Source: Pseudomonas sp. MYb327 (GTDB lineage Bacteria; Pseudomonadota; Gammaproteobacteria; Pseudomonadales; Pseudomonadaceae). From it: 64,000 bases of DNA. Shown here piece after piece: positions 17,116 to 27,684 of the stretch. The DNA is taken from contig NZ_CP159258.1 in NCBI RefSeq assembly GCF_040438925.1, forward strand, positions 4,844,501 through 4,908,500, written 5' to 3'. The notes under the pieces were generated by a model. The model was not told the origin of the DNA. It did no database searches and saw only the letters and a list, made by a program, of their open reading frames with translations. The position numbers and the translations under genes are program-made. The stretch's first letter is position 1; every line of letters starts with the position of its first letter.

Positions 17116-19566
17116 TTACCCCAGCGCCTTCCAGATATCCGTGGCGTACTCGCGAATCGTCCGGTCCGACGAGAACCAACCCATCCGCGCCGTGTTCAAC
17201 ACCGCCGAACGCCACCATTCGTTCGAATTGTGCCAATGGGCTTCGACGCGCATTTGCGCATTCCAGTAGGAGTCGAAATCGGCGCAGACCAGGAAGCGGT
17301 CGTAGTCCACCAGCGAATCGATGAGCCCGGCATAACGAGACGGGTCATCCGGCGAGAACACCCCGCCGCGAATCGCTTGCAGTACGTCATTAAGTCGATG
17401 GGACGCGGCAATGTCCGGCACCGCGCTGAACTCATGGTTCTGTTTGCGTGCTTCAACCTGCTGCGCGCTGAGGCCGAAAATGAACATGTGTTCCGCGCCG
17501 ATGCGCTCGCACATTTCCACGTTGGCGCCGTCCAGTGTCCCGATGGTCAACGCACCGTTGAGGCCGAACTTCATGTTGCTGGTGCCCGAAGCTTCGAAGC
17601 CTGCGGTGGAAATCTGCTCGGACAAATCCGCCGCCGGAATAATGCTCTCCGCCAGGCTGACGTTGTAGTTGGGCAGGAACACCACTTTCAGCAAGCCGCG
17701 CACCGTCGGGTCGTTGTTCACCACCCGGGCGATGTCGTTGGTCAGTTTGATGATCAGCTTGGCCTGGTGATAACTCGCGGCAGCCTTGCCGGCAAAGATT
17801 TTTACCCGCGGCACCCAGTCGATTTCCGGCTCGGCGCGAATGGCTTGGTAAAGCGCTACGGTGTGCATCAGGTTGAGCAGCTGTCGCTTGTATTCGTGGA
17901 TCCGTTTGACCTGCACATCAAACATCGCCGCCGGGTTGACCGCGACCCCGAGGCGCTCGTGAATGATGTACGCCAGGGCTTTTTTGCTGTGCAGGCGTTG
18001 CTCGGCGAAGGCCTTGCGGAACGCGGTCTTCTCGGCGAATGGTTCAAGATCGAGCAAGCGAGCTTCCGGATTATCCAGCAGGTCCGGGCCGAGGGCATCG
18101 ACCAGCATCGAAGTCAGTTCCGAGTTCGCCTGGTACAGCCAGCGGCGGAAAGTGATGCCGTTGGTCTTATTGTTGATCCGCTCCGGATAGAGTTTGTGCA
18201 GTTCGGAGAACACGGTTTTGCGCATCAGTTGCGTGTGCAACCCGGACACACCATTGACGCTATGGGAACCCAGGAATGCCAGGTTGCCCATGCGCACACG
18301 GCGGCCGTTGTCTTCTTCGATCAGCGACACCGCGCGCAGCACGTCGAAGTCGTGGATGCCTTTGGCGCGTAGCGAGTCAATGTGTTGGGCGTTGATCAAA
18401 TAGATGATCTGCATGTGCCGCGGCAACATGCGCTCCATCAAACCGACCGGCCAGGTTTCCAGTGCTTCGGGCAGCAGCGTGTGGTTGGTGTAGGACAGCG
18501 TGTCGACCGTGACCTGCCACGCGGCGTCCCACGCCACATCATAGACATCGACCAATTGCCGCATCAGCTCGGCCACGGCTATCGACGGGTGAGTATCGTT
18601 CAGCTGAATCGCCGCGTGATCGCCCAAGGTCAGCACCGAGGTGTGCATGTTGCGATGGCGGCGCAGTAAATCCTGCAGGGACGCGGCGACGAAGAAATAC
18701 TCCTGCCGCAGGCGCAGTTCCTGTCCGGCTTCGGTGCTGTCCGCCGGGTACAGGACGCGGGAGATACTTTCGGCCCGGGCCACTTCGGCAACCGCGCCCA
18801 AGTGGTCGCCGGCGTTGAAGCGCTCCAGGTGCAAATCTTCCATGGCCCGGGCACGCCACAGGCGCAGTGTGTTCACACTCGCGCCGCGCCAACCGACCAC
18901 TGGCGTGTCGTAGGCAATCGCCCGCACGGTTTCCGCCGGATGCCAGACTTGCTTGGACTTGCCGCTTTCATCGGTCACGGTTTCGACGCTGCCGCCAAAG
19001 CCGATCGGGTAAACCACTTCCGGCCGCTCGAATTCCCACGGGTTGCCGAAATCCAGCCAGTGCTCGGTCTGCTCCTGCTGCCAACCGTCAACGATGGCCT
19101 GGCGGAACAAACCGTGTTCGTAACGAATGCCGTAACCGTGCCCGGCAATGCCCAGAGTCGACATGCTTTCCATGAAGCACGCCGCCAGACGACCGAGACC
19201 GCCGTTGCCCAGCGCCGCATCGGGCTCCAGCAGGCGGATGCGTTCCAGGTCGACCCCAAGTTCGGTCAGAGCCTCGCGTGCTACATCGAGCAGGCCAAGG
19301 TTGCTCAAGCTGTCATAGAGCAACCGGCCGATGAGGAATTCCAGAGAGAGGTAATAAACGCGCTTCTGGCCTTTTCGGTAAATCTGCCGCGTGTGGTCCA
19401 TCCAGTGCTCGACCATGTGATCGCGCGCTGCCAGCGCAATGGCCTCGAACCAGTCGTGGTCGAAGGCGTGATCCGGGTCTTTGCCCACCGCGTAGGTGAG
19501 TTTGGTCAAGACGGCGTCGCGGAATGCGGCCACCTCTGCTTCGCGAACAAGTGGTTCTTGAGTCAT
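17116..19566 (-). CDS. glgP: Glycogen/starch/alpha-glucan phosphorylase
   Basis: Releases glucose 1-phosphate from alpha-1,4-glucans using pyridoxal phosphate. The 816 residues match bacterial phosphorylases. Visible features are the N-terminal YYLSLEFLIGRLL, the catalytic region DAALGNGGLGRLAACF, and the PLP-lysine signature EASGTSNMKFGLNG with Lys in the MKF segment, followed by GTLDGANVE. It stands alone here, convergent with no other glycogen gene in the window. A family-2 palindrome lies just beyond its stop. Confidence 0.97.
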   Translation of the reverse strand: MTQEPLVREAEVAAFRDAVLTKLTYAVGKDPDHAFDHDWFEAIALAARDHMVEHWMDHTRQIYRKGQKRVYYLSLEFLIGRLLYDSLSNLGLLDVAREALTELGVDLERIRLLEPDAALGNGGLGRLAACFMESMSTLGIAGHGYGIRYEHGLFRQAIVDGWQQEQTEHWLDFGNPWEFERPEVVYPIGFGGSVETVTDESGKSKQVWHPAETVRAIAYDTPVVGWRGASVNTLRLWRARAMEDLHLERFNAGDHLGAVAEVARAESISRVLYPADSTEAGQELRLRQEYFFVAASLQDLLRRHRNMHTSVLTLGDHAAIQLNDTHPSIAVAELMRQLVDVYDVAWDAAWQVTVDTLSYTNHTLLPEALETWPVGLMERMLPRHMQIIYLINAQHIDSLRAKGIHDFDVLRAVSLIEEDNGRRVRMGNLAFLGSHSVNGVSGLHTQLMRKTVFSELHKLYPERINNKTNGITFRRWLYQANSELTSMLVDALGPDLLDNPEARLLDLEPFAEKTAFRKAFAEQRLHSKKALAYIIHERLGVAVNPAAMFDVQVKRIHEYKRQLLNLMHTVALYQAIRAEPEIDWVPRVKIFAGKAAASYHQAKLIIKLTNDIARVVNNDPTVRGLLKVVFLPNYNVSLAESIIPAADLSEQISTAGFEASGTSNMKFGLNGALTIGTLDGANVEMCERIGAEHMFIFGLSAQQVEARKQNHEFSAVPDIAASHRLNDVLQAIRGGVFSPDDPSRYAGLIDSLVDYDRFLVCADFDSYWNAQMRVEAHWHNSNEWWRSAVLNTARMGWFSSDRTIREYATDIWKALG

Positions 19567-19823
19567 CGATAAGACCTCGAGCGAGCTTTGAGTTGTCTGA
19601 GCCTAGACGGTCTGACAGGCGGTAGAGGCTCCGGTTCGGCAGTTTTTCCCGTTAGTGCGAATTGGATCGGCAATCCATTGTCGTGTACTTGATTCAATGC
19701 AGGTGCCGTGCCGGATTAGCGGTGTCGCTGGGCGGTGGTGAAAAAAATCTGGCGAAAGGTTGTTCAAAAATCCACCAGTCCCGGTATGATCGCGCGCCCT
19801 GATGCACACGCTGGTAACAACCG

Positions 19824-20261
19824 ATGATGAAGCCGAACCTGATCGCCGCTGCGGAGATCGACCGCCTCGATACCTGGGCAAAATATTCTGCCCCGATGTG
19901 CGGCTCTTGCATGTCCAGCTGCTGCACGCTGCCGGTCGAGGTCAAAATCAAGGATCTGATCCGCATCGGGGTGGTCGATGAGTTCGAGATGGGTGATCCG
20001 CCGAAGAACATCGCCAAGCGGTTGCAAAAGGAAGGCCTGGTCGAGCGCTTCAACCAGAAGTCAGGAATCTTCACCCTCCAGCGCATGAGCAACAACGATT
20101 GCCTGTACCTGGATCGTAAGAGCCGTCTGTGCACTATTTATGAAAAGCGCCCCGACACATGCCGCAACCACCCTAAAATCGGCCCGCGGCCGGGGTATTG
20201 CGCTTATAAGCCGAAGGAAGTGGTGCGCGAGCAGAGTTCGCGGTCGATCGAGCGGTTCTGA
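19824..20261 (+). CDS. YkgJ-type cysteine cluster protein
   Basis: A 145-residue cytoplasmic protein of the YkgJ (UPF0153) family. Eight or more conserved cysteines are arranged as CGSCMSSCC near residue 26, then CLYL, CTIYEKRPDTC and C in PGYC. This suggests binding of zinc or an iron-sulfur cluster; the substrate is unknown. The first ATG is at 19824 and a second immediately follows at 19827. It is convergent with typA across a shared terminator. Confidence 0.88.
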   Translation: MMKPNLIAAAEIDRLDTWAKYSAPMCGSCMSSCCTLPVEVKIKDLIRIGVVDEFEMGDPPKNIAKRLQKEGLVERFNQKSGIFTLQRMSNNDCLYLDRKSRLCTIYEKRPDTCRNHPKIGPRPGYCAYKPKEVVREQSSRSIERF

Positions 20262-20292
20262 TACCCCTGTAATTTGCGGCGGCTGAACGGCC

Positions 20293-20387
20293 TCATCGCT
20301 GGCAAGCCAGCGCCTACAGTGATTGTTGTCGTACGCAGATTTTATGTACGCCTCTAAACCCTGTAGGAGCCGGCTTGCCGGCGATGG
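20293..20387. repeat. REP pair, family 1, reversed polarity
   Basis: Left arm ATCGCTGGCAAGCCAGC and right arm GTAGGAGCCGGCTTGCC, about 45 bp apart, with the same inward orientation as the pair at 10411-10489. Confidence 0.8.
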
Positions 20388-20422
20388 GGCCAGCAAAAAC
20401 GCCACACAAATCGCAGACAAAC

Positions 20423-20457
20423 AAAAACGCCCCCGGCCTTTCGACCGGGGGCGTTTT
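20423..20457. terminator. Bidirectional intrinsic terminator between the cysteine-cluster gene and typA
   Basis: Perfect stem AACGCCCCCGG/CCGGGGGCGTT with an 8-nt loop, flanked by A-tract and T-tract. It serves both convergent genes. Confidence 0.9.
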
Positions 20458-20476
20458 CATTCAGCCGGGCTAAATC

Positions 20477-22297
20477 TTATGCCTTGGCTTTCTTGGCAGC
20501 GCGGGTACGCTCGCTTTCGTCCAGGATCTTCTTGCGAAGACGGATGGACTTAGGAGTCACTTCACACAGCTCGTCGTCCTGGATGAATTCCAGAGCCTGT
20601 TCCAGGGTGAAGCGAACAGGTGGAACCAGAGCGATGGTTTCGTCTTTACCCGAAGCACGCATGTTGTCGAGCTTCTTGCCCTTGGTAGGGTTAACGCCCA
20701 GGTCGTTGTCACGGCTGTTCAGGCCAACGATTTGACCGTTGTAGATTTCCTGACCGTGTTCTACGAACAGCTTGCCACGCGCCTGCAGGGTTTCCAGGGA
20801 GTAGGTCAGTGCCTTGCCGGTTTCAACCGAAACCAGAACGCCGTTCTGACGGCCGGACATGTCGCCCGACTTCATCACGTCGTAACGGTCGAAGATCGAG
20901 GTCAGGATGCCAGCGCCGTTGGTCAGGGTCAGGAACTGGTTACGGAAACCGATCAGACCACGAGCAGGGATGTTGTATTCCAGACGTACACGGCCCTTGC
21001 CATCCGGCACCATGTTGGTCAGGTCGCCTTTACGCAGGCCCATCTCTTCCATCACCTTGCCTTGGGATTCTTCTGGCAGGTCGATGGTGACGTTTTCGTA
21101 CGGTTCATGCTTCACGCCGTCAACCAGACGGATGATCACTTCCGGACGGCCTACAGCCATTTCGAAGCCTTCGCGACGCATGGTTTCGATCAGTACCGAG
21201 AGGTGCAGCTCACCACGGCCGGAAACCTTGAACTTGTCAGCCGAGTCGCCTTCTTCAACGCGCAGTGCAACGTTGTACAGCAGCTCTTTGTCCAGACGTT
21301 CCTTGATGTTACGGGAAGTCACGAACTTGCCTTCTTTACCGCAGAATGGCGAGTCGTTTACCTGGAAGGTCATGGAAACGGTTGGCTCGTCAACGGTCAA
21401 CGGCTTCATCGCTTCAACGGTGTCCGGGTGGCACAGGGTGTCGGAGATGAACAGCGAGTCCATACCGCTGATGCACACGATGTCGCCTGCAGCGGCTTCG
21501 TCAACGTCTACACGGTGCAGACCGTGGTGACCCATCAGCTTCAGGATACGACCGTTACGCTTCTTGCCGTCGGCGCCGATAGCGACAACCGGGGAGTTCG
21601 GCTTGATGCGACCACGGGCGATACGGCCAACACCGATAACACCCAGGAAGCTGTTGTAGTCCAGTGCGGAGATCTGCATCTGGAACGGACCGTCACGGTC
21701 AACAGCCGGCGCTGGTACGTTGTCGACGATCGACTGGTACAGCGGGGTCATGTCTTCAGCCATTTCATTGTGGTCCAGACCGGCAATACCGTTCAGGGCC
21801 GAGGCGTAGACGACTTTGAAGTCCAGTTGTTCTTCGGTGGCACCCAGGTTGTCGAACAGGTCGAAGATCTGGTCCAGAACCCAGTCCGGACGCGCGCCTG
21901 GACGGTCAACCTTGTTGATGCACACGATTGGACGCAGGCCGGCTTCGAAAGCCTTCTTGGTCACGAAACGGGTTTGCGGCATAGGGCCGTCTTGAGCGTC
22001 AACCAGCAGCAGAACGGAGTCAACCATCGACATTACGCGTTCAACTTCGCCGCCGAAGTCGGCGTGGCCCGGGGTGTCCACGATGTTGATGTGGTAGCCG
22101 TTCCAGTTGATGGCGGTGTTTTTAGCCAGAATGGTAATACCGCGCTCTTTTTCCTGGTCGTTGGAGTCCATCACGCGCTCGTCGTTGAGCTCGTTGCGCT
22201 CCAGGGTGCCGGATTGACGCAGGAGTTTGTCTACCAGGGTGGTTTTACCATGGTCAACGTGAGCAATGATGGCGATGTTGCGTAGATTTTCGATCAC
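20477..22297 (-). CDS. typA: Translational GTPase TypA/BipA
   Basis: Ribosome-binding GTPase of the EF-G superfamily, involved in 50S maturation and in stress and cold adaptation. It has 606 residues. The G motifs are [10 protein letters not shown] (G1, about residue 10), ERGITI (G2), [14 protein letters not shown] (G3) and NKVD (G4). EF-G-like domains and the TypA-specific C-terminal domain follow. It is divergent from nothing nearby; thiI lies about 140 bp upstream on the same strand and is probably transcribed separately. Confidence 0.98.
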   Translation of the reverse strand: MIENLRNIAIIAHVDHGKTTLVDKLLRQSGTLERNELNDERVMDSNDQEKERGITILAKNTAINWNGYHINIVDTPGHADFGGEVERVMSMVDSVLLLVDAQDGPMPQTRFVTKKAFEAGLRPIVCINKVDRPGARPDWVLDQIFDLFDNLGATEEQLDFKVVYASALNGIAGLDHNEMAEDMTPLYQSIVDNVPAPAVDRDGPFQMQISALDYNSFLGVIGVGRIARGRIKPNSPVVAIGADGKKRNGRILKLMGHHGLHRVDVDEAAAGDIVCISGMDSLFISDTLCHPDTVEAMKPLTVDEPTVSMTFQVNDSPFCGKEGKFVTSRNIKERLDKELLYNVALRVEEGDSADKFKVSGRGELHLSVLIETMRREGFEMAVGRPEVIIRLVDGVKHEPYENVTIDLPEESQGKVMEEMGLRKGDLTNMVPDGKGRVRLEYNIPARGLIGFRNQFLTLTNGAGILTSIFDRYDVMKSGDMSGRQNGVLVSVETGKALTYSLETLQARGKLFVEHGQEIYNGQIVGLNSRDNDLGVNPTKGKKLDNMRASGKDETIALVPPVRFTLEQALEFIQDDELCEVTPKSIRLRKKILDESERTRAAKKAKA

Positions 22298-22436
22298 TTG
22301 TGTATCTCGATCAGAGGATTCGGTGTGCTGACAAGTCTTGGCAGCGATTAACAGTAGCGTCCGTAAAAGCCGTTACAGCTTGACGGTGGCATCGGGGGGC
22401 CGGTGACGCAGGCCACAGGCAAACAGCCCCGGGCAC

Positions 22437-23891
22437 TTAGCTCGGTCGATAAACGCGCACATTGGCATGCCCCTCACTGAGCAAATGGTGGGCATGCAGG
22501 CGACTCATCACGCCTTTGTCGCAATACAGCAGGTACTGGCGAGTAGGGTCCAGTTCCTTGAAACGAGCGTTCAGTGCATAAAACGGCATCGTCTGTACCT
22601 CGATACCAGCGAGCTCCAGCGGGTCATCTTCAGCGGCATCCGGGTGACGGATGTCGATAACGATCTGACCGGCCAGCGCATCGCTGACTTCTTCAATCTG
22701 TACGTCCTGGCCCAGTTCATCGATCACGCGATCGATCGGTACCAATTTGGCGTTCTCGAGCGCACGCTCAAGGACTGCCATGTCGAATTCTTTCTCTTCG
22801 TGCTCCACGCGATGGCGTTTTGCAGCGGTCTTGGGGTTCACCGAAATGACCCCGCAGTATTCCGGCATGTGCTTGGCGAAGTCGGCGGTGCCGATTTCGT
22901 TGGCCGTATCGATAATGTCCTGCTTGTGGCTGGCGATCAGCGGACGCAGCACCAGCTTGTCGGTCACGCAGTCGATCACGGACAGGTTCGGCAATGTCTG
23001 GCTCGAAACCTGGGAGATCGCCTCACCAGTCACCAGCGCATCAATGTGCAGTCGATCGGCGATTTGGGACGCAGCGCGCAACATCATACGCTTCAATACT
23101 ACGCCCATATGACTGTTATCGACTTTGCCGAGAATTTCTCCGAGCACTTCCTCGAACGGCACACTGACAAATAGCACGCGTTGGGAGCTGCCGTACTTCT
23201 TCCAGATGAAGTGCGCAACTTCCATCACGCCCAGCTCGTGGGCCCGTCCGCCCAAGTTAAAGAAGCAGAAATGGGCCATCAGGCCACGGCGCATGATCTG
23301 GTAGGCCGCGACGGTGGAATCGAAGCCGCCGGACATCAACACAAGCGTCTGCTCCAGGGCTCCCAGCGGATAACCGCCGATGCCGTTGTGCTGGCTGTGG
23401 ATGACGAACAACCGTTGGTCGCGAACTTCGATGCGAACTTCGATTTCAGGCTTTTTCAGGTCAATCCCGGCGGCACCGCACTGACGACGCAACTGGCTGC
23501 CGACGTATTTCTCGATGTCTATCGAGCTGAATGGGTGCTTGCCGGCGCGCTTGCAGCGTACCGAAAAAATTTTCCCGGCCAGTGCATCACCGTAGTGCTG
23601 TTTGCACTTCTCGACTATGTCGTCGAAATCGCCCAGCGGGTATTCATCGATTTGCAGGAAGTGCGCGACGCCCGGCATACAGCTCAGACGATCGCCCATC
23701 TCTTTCAACGCCTTGGGATCGCTGATGCGGGTTTCCAGCTCGAGGTTGTCCCACACGCCGTTCACCACCACAGCCGGGTCCAGATCGCGGAGCACGGCAC
23801 GGATGTTCTTGGCCAACTGACGGATGAAACGCATCCGTACCGGGCGGCTCTTGATGGTGATCTCGGGAAAGACTTTTACGATTAGTTTCAT
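22437..23891 (-). CDS. thiI: tRNA 4-thiouridine synthase ThiI
   Basis: Thiolates uridine 8 of tRNAs and, in this lineage, supplies sulfur for thiazole synthesis. The 484 residues comprise an N-terminal ferredoxin-like/THUMP region, a PP-loop pyrophosphatase domain ([15 protein letters not shown], about residue 182) and a C-terminal rhodanese domain whose catalytic cysteine is in [11 protein letters not shown]. The rhodanese domain marks the gammaproteobacterial long form. The start is ATG 23891 ([10 protein letters not shown]); upstream codons to 23954 lack family similarity. Divergent from glnA. Confidence 0.96.
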   Translation of the reverse strand: MKLIVKVFPEITIKSRPVRMRFIRQLAKNIRAVLRDLDPAVVVNGVWDNLELETRISDPKALKEMGDRLSCMPGVAHFLQIDEYPLGDFDDIVEKCKQHYGDALAGKIFSVRCKRAGKHPFSSIDIEKYVGSQLRRQCGAAGIDLKKPEIEVRIEVRDQRLFVIHSQHNGIGGYPLGALEQTLVLMSGGFDSTVAAYQIMRRGLMAHFCFFNLGGRAHELGVMEVAHFIWKKYGSSQRVLFVSVPFEEVLGEILGKVDNSHMGVVLKRMMLRAASQIADRLHIDALVTGEAISQVSSQTLPNLSVIDCVTDKLVLRPLIASHKQDIIDTANEIGTADFAKHMPEYCGVISVNPKTAAKRHRVEHEEKEFDMAVLERALENAKLVPIDRVIDELGQDVQIEEVSDALAGQIVIDIRHPDAAEDDPLELAGIEVQTMPFYALNARFKELDPTRQYLLYCDKGVMSRLHAHHLLSEGHANVRVYRPS

Positions 23892-23988
23892 GAAAACAGC
23901 GCGCGCTGGGCCAGCCGAAAAAGGGGGGCGCGGATTATAGCGGAAATTGCTCAAGGTTTAACCAGTTAATGTGCAGAAGGTTTTGCAT

Positions 23989-24003
23989 GCACCAAAACGG
24001 ATC
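23989..24003. promoter_or_regulatory. Possible NtrC half-site upstream of glnA
   Basis: GCACCA followed after 3 nt by CGGATC: one perfect and one poor arm of the NtrC consensus GCACCA-N3-TGGTGC. It lies about 120 bp upstream of the sigma-54 box, a usual enhancer position. Confidence 0.45.
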
Positions 24004-24107
24004 ACTTTGCGTTTTTAACGCCACATTAAGGAGCGTGTTTTCCTGCTTTAAATCGCTTTGCTGCTCTATAAGCGTGAATTTGGGGCAAAAAACCCATGGT
24101 GGGGCAC

Positions 24108-24122
24108 TGGCATGCAATTTGC
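24108..24122 (+). promoter_or_regulatory. Sigma-54 promoter of glnA
   Basis: TGGCATG-N4-TTGC with GG-N10-GC spacing, essentially consensus. The predicted start is near 24133, leaving a leader of about 87 nt. NtrC-dependent glnA transcription is standard in Pseudomonas. Confidence 0.9.
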
Positions 24123-24219
24123 TCCCTTGTGAGGCAGGTTGCCTTGGCAGAGTATTCGCGCCGGCATCACAAACATTTAAGGGCATCCACTACCAGCCCT
24201 AATCCACCCGGAGGACACT

Positions 24220-25626
24220 ATGTCGAAGTCGGTTCAACTCATCAAAGATCATGACGTCAAGTGGATTGATCTGCGCTTCACAGACACCAAGGGCACTCAG
24301 CACCACGTGACCATGCCGGCTCGCGACGCGCTGGATGACGACTTCTTTGAAGTCGGCAAAATGTTCGACGGCTCCTCCATCGCTGGCTGGAAAGGCATCG
24401 AAGCCTCCGACATGATCCTGATGCCGGACGACTCCACTGCTGTCCTGGATCCGTTCACCGAAGAGCCGACCCTGATCCTGGTCTGCGACATCATCGAACC
24501 TTCGAGCATGCAAGGCTACGACCGCGACCCACGTGCGATCGCCAAGCGCGCCGAAGAGCACCTGAAATCCACCGGCATCGGTGACACCGTATTCGCTGGT
24601 CCAGAGCCAGAGTTCTTCATCTTTGACCAAGTGAAGTTCAAGTCCGACATCTCCGGCTCCATGTTCAAGATCTACTCCGAACAAGGCTCCTGGATGTCCG
24701 ACCAGGACATCGAAGGCGGCAACAAGGGCCACCGTCCAGGCGTCAAAGGCGGCTACTTCCCGGTTCCACCGTTCGACCATGACCACGAAATCCGTACCTC
24801 CATGTGCAACGCACTGGAAGAAATGGGCCTGACCGTCGAAGTTCACCACCACGAAGTGGCAACTGCCGGCCAGAACGAAATCGGCGTCAAGTTCAACACC
24901 CTGGTGAAGAAAGCCGACGAAACCCAAACCCTGAAATACGTTGTACACAACGTAGCTGACGCTTACGGCCGCACCGCGACCTTCATGCCTAAGCCTCTGT
25001 ACGGCGACAACGGCTCGGGTATGCACGTTCACATGTCCATCTGGAAAGATGGCAAGAACACCTTCGCAGGCGAAGGCTATGCCGGCCTGTCCGATACCGC
25101 TCTGTACTTCATCGGCGGCATCATCAAGCACGGTAAGGCCCTGAACGGCTTCACCAACCCGGCGACCAACTCGTACAAGCGTCTGGTTCCAGGCTTCGAA
25201 GCGCCAGTAATGCTGGCCTACTCGGCTCGCAACCGTTCCGCTTCGATCCGCATTCCTTACGTGTCGAGCCCTAAAGCCCGCCGTATCGAAGCTCGCTTCC
25301 CGGATCCAGCAGCCAACCCATACCTGTGCTTCGCCGCACTGTTGATGGCTGGCCTGGACGGCATCCAGAACAAGATTCACCCTGGCGACGCAGCTGACAA
25401 AAACCTGTACGACCTGCCGCCTGAAGAGGCGAAAGAGATCCCACAAGTTTGCGGCAGCCTGAAAGAAGCCCTGGAAGAGCTGGACAAAGGTCGTGCGTTC
25501 CTGACCAAAGGCGGCGTGTTCTCCGACGACTTCATCGATGCTTACATCGCTCTGAAAAGCGAAGAAGAAATCAAGGTACGTACCTTCGTACACCCACTGG
25601 AATACGAGCTGTACTACAGCTGCTAA
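24220..25626 (+). CDS. glnA: Glutamine synthetase, type I
   Basis: ATP-dependent amidation of glutamate to glutamine, the main ammonia-assimilating enzyme; dodecamer in the cytoplasm. The 468 residues match the GSI-beta class. Motifs include [10 protein letters not shown] near the N-terminus, the ATP-binding [14 protein letters not shown] segment ([11 protein letters not shown]), [10 protein letters not shown], and the adenylylation site NLYDLPPE with Tyr397. Presence of that tyrosine implies GlnE control. The RBS is GGAGG, 6 nt upstream. It follows a sigma-54 promoter and ends at a strong terminator, so it is monocistronic and not joined to ntrBC about 1 kb downstream. Confidence 0.98.
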   Translation: MSKSVQLIKDHDVKWIDLRFTDTKGTQHHVTMPARDALDDDFFEVGKMFDGSSIAGWKGIEASDMILMPDDSTAVLDPFTEEPTLILVCDIIEPSSMQGYDRDPRAIAKRAEEHLKSTGIGDTVFAGPEPEFFIFDQVKFKSDISGSMFKIYSEQGSWMSDQDIEGGNKGHRPGVKGGYFPVPPFDHDHEIRTSMCNALEEMGLTVEVHHHEVATAGQNEIGVKFNTLVKKADETQTLKYVVHNVADAYGRTATFMPKPLYGDNGSGMHVHMSIWKDGKNTFAGEGYAGLSDTALYFIGGIIKHGKALNGFTNPATNSYKRLVPGFEAPVMLAYSARNRSASIRIPYVSSPKARRIEARFPDPAANPYLCFAALLMAGLDGIQNKIHPGDAADKNLYDLPPEEAKEIPQVCGSLKEALEELDKGRAFLTKGGVFSDDFIDAYIALKSEEEIKVRTFVHPLEYELYYSC

Positions 25627-25659
25627 TCCGGTAGCGCCTGCGCAAGCGGCGTGACAAGA

Positions 25660-25690
25660 GAGGCCTCCCTTTCAGGAGGCCTTTTTTTCT
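25660..25690 (+). terminator. glnA intrinsic terminator
   Basis: Stem AGGCCTCC/GGAGGCCT with a 6-nt loop, followed by seven T residues, 34 bp after the stop. Confidence 0.93.
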
Positions 25691-25830
25691 GCCCGTAATT
25701 TAATGGCTCCTACACGGGATTTGTGGTGTTTGGGAAACCACGTAAATCATGCCCAGATGTTTAGCGACTTGGGCCTACCACCACCTCTGACCTATGCTGC
25801 TAAGCATCGCTTTCGCTTCTGGTCGATTTC

Positions 25831-26355
25831 ATGGGTCGCGTTTTTCTCTTCATCTTGTTGCTGATCGCACTGCCTGCTTCAGCGCAGATCTACAAGTACA
25901 CCGACGCCGATGGCAACACGGCCTACAGTAATCAACCACCTGATGGAGTGACCGCGCAGCCCGTCGAACTACCGCCCCTGAACAGGATCGAGCCCCAGGC
26001 GCCTCCTGCGCCCAAGATTCAATCCAAGCCAATTGAGCAGCCCCAAGCCGCCTACGAGGTACTGGAGCTCACCGGCCTGCCCACCACTGAAGCCCTTCGC
26101 GCCAACAACGGCACCTTCAACGTCAACGTGCTCATCAAGCCGCGCCTGCAGGGCCCGCATCTGTTGAGACTGTTACTGGACGGTCAACCTTACGGCCAGC
26201 CAAGCAACGTACCAATCCTCCAATTGGTGAACATCGATCGCGGGGAACACAGCCTGGCGGTGCAGGTGATTGACGGCGAAACCTTGGTACAGCAGAGCTC
26301 GACAGTCACGTTTACCGTGCAACGGGTGCGAAAACATCGAATACCAGGGCGCTGA
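25831..26355 (+). CDS. DUF4124 domain periplasmic protein
   Basis: A 174-residue exported protein. A signal peptide (MGRVFLFILLLIALPASA) precedes a DUF4124 motif (QIYKYTDADGNTAYSNQPP), then a proline-rich linker, and a C-terminal beta-sandwich-like region (LLRLLLDGQPYGQPSN, HSLAVQVIDGETLV) resembling fibronectin-type folds. Function is unknown. It lies between glnA and ntrBC, a position usually held by such proteins in Pseudomonas. A GC-rich hairpin overlaps its stop codon. Confidence 0.88.
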   Translation: MGRVFLFILLLIALPASAQIYKYTDADGNTAYSNQPPDGVTAQPVELPPLNRIEPQAPPAPKIQSKPIEQPQAAYEVLELTGLPTTEALRANNGTFNVNVLIKPRLQGPHLLRLLLDGQPYGQPSNVPILQLVNIDRGEHSLAVQVIDGETLVQQSSTVTFTVQRVRKHRIPGR

Positions 26356-26368
26356 TCGCGCGCCCTGG
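26344..26368. terminator. GC-rich hairpin at the end of the DUF4124 gene
   Basis: Perfect 9-bp stem CCAGGGCGC/GCGCCCTGG with a 7-nt loop, spanning the stop codon. There is no T-tract, so it may pause or protect RNA rather than act as a full intrinsic terminator. Confidence 0.5.
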
Positions 26369-26383
26369 AAAGAAGTTCGTTGC

Positions 26384-26398
26384 GCACTATATTGGTGC
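26384..26398. promoter_or_regulatory. NtrC-binding site upstream of ntrBC
   Basis: GCACTA-TAT-TGGTGC matches 11 of 12 consensus positions for NtrC. It lies about 200 bp before ntrB. No sigma-54 box with correct spacing follows (the nearest GG/GC pair is 11 nt apart), so the site may mediate autoregulation of a sigma-70 promoter. Confidence 0.75.
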
Positions 26399-26598
26399 GA
26401 TTAGTTGCACTGCGCTCACAGCGCAGCCCATTTTGGTTCGAAAGTACCCGCACAAGCCGACAGTACGCCACGCAATCGAGCGTCATACGCCCGTTTCAGG
26501 GGTTTAACGCTTCTTTTCGGAGCCTTGGTTTGGTTTTTGCATTTTCCCCGCATCAGCGCTTTTTTCCTGCGCGCCGCCCTGCTCCAAAAGAGGTCCCG

Positions 26599-27684
26599 AT
26601 GACCATTAGCGACGCACTGCACCGCTTGCTTCTCGACAACCTCACCACCGCGACCATCCTGCTCGATGCCGAATTGCGACTCGAGTACATGAACCCGGCG
26701 GCGGAGATGCTTCTGGCTATCAGCGGCCAGCGCAGCCATGGGCAATTCATCAGCGAGTTATTCACCGAATCCACCGAGGCCCTGAATTCCTTGCGTCAGG
26801 CGGTTCAGCAGGCGCACCCGTTCACCAAGCGTGAAGCGATGCTCACCGCCCTCACCGGCCAGACTTTGACGGTCGATTACGCAGTCACGCCAATCCTGAG
26901 CGATGGCAAGACAATGCTGCTGCTCGAAGTCCATCCCCGTGACCGCTTGCTGCGCATCACCAAGGAAGAAGCGCAACTGTCGAAGCAGGAAACCAGCAAG
27001 ATGCTGGTGCGCGGCCTGGCCCATGAAATCAAGAACCCCCTGGGCGGGATTCGCGGCGCAGCGCAATTGCTGGCCCGTGAGTTGCCGGAGGAAAGCCTGC
27101 GCGACTACACCAACGTCATCATCGAAGAAGCCGACCGCCTGAGAAATCTGGTGGACCGCATGCTCGGCTCCAACAAGCTGCCGTCGCTGGCGATGTGCAA
27201 CATCCACGAGGTATTGGAACGCGTCTGCCACCTGGTCGAGGCGGAAAGCCAAGGCTGCATTACATTGGTGCGTGACTATGACCCAAGCATTCCCGACGTC
27301 CTGATCGATCGCGAGCAAATGATCCAGGCAGTCCTGAATATCGTGCGCAATGCGATGCAGGCCATCAGCAGCCAGAACGAGTTGCGCCTGGGTCGCATCA
27401 GTTTGCGCACCCGCGCCATGCGTCAGTTCACCATTGGCCACGTGCGTCATCGCCTGGTGACCAAGATTGAAATCATCGACAACGGTCCAGGCATTCCGGC
27501 GGAACTCCAGGAAACCATCTTCTTTCCCATGGTCAGCGGACGTCCGGACGGTACCGGGCTCGGCCTGGCCATCACCCAGAACATCATCAGCCAGCACCAG
27601 GGCCTGATCGAATGTGACAGCCACCCAGGCCACACCACTTTCTCGATCTTTCTGCCACTGGAACAAGGAGCCACATCGACATGA
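26599..27684 (+). CDS. glnL: Nitrogen regulation sensor histidine kinase NtrB (GlnL)
   Basis: Sensor kinase that phosphorylates or dephosphorylates NtrC according to PII status. The 361 residues comprise an N-terminal PAS domain (ATILLDAELRLEYMNPAAEMLL), a HisKA domain with the phospho-accepting histidine in GLAHEIKNPLGGIRGAAQLL, and an HATPase domain with IIDNGPGIP and GRPDGTGLGLAI. Start is ATG 26599 with AGAGG upstream; the open frame extends further back without homology. It overlaps ntrC by 4 nt (ATGA). Confidence 0.97.
   Translation: MTISDALHRLLLDNLTTATILLDAELRLEYMNPAAEMLLAISGQRSHGQFISELFTESTEALNSLRQAVQQAHPFTKREAMLTALTGQTLTVDYAVTPILSDGKTMLLLEVHPRDRLLRITKEEAQLSKQETSKMLVRGLAHEIKNPLGGIRGAAQLLARELPEESLRDYTNVIIEEADRLRNLVDRMLGSNKLPSLAMCNIHEVLERVCHLVEAESQGCITLVRDYDPSIPDVLIDREQMIQAVLNIVRNAMQAISSQNELRLGRISLRTRAMRQFTIGHVRHRLVTKIEIIDNGPGIPAELQETIFFPMVSGRPDGTGLGLAITQNIISQHQGLIECDSHPGHTTFSIFLPLEQGATST

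Noticed and set aside
23935..24186. 83-codon frame in the glnA leader on the minus strand
   Set aside because: Overlaps the sigma-54 promoter and enhancer DNA; composition is not gene-like and no RBS is seen.
24199..25593. 464-codon open frame antisense to glnA, and a similar 520-codon frame antisense to gpmI (32026-33588)
   Set aside because: Both exactly shadow highly conserved enzymes and have no domain, signal or ribosome-binding site.
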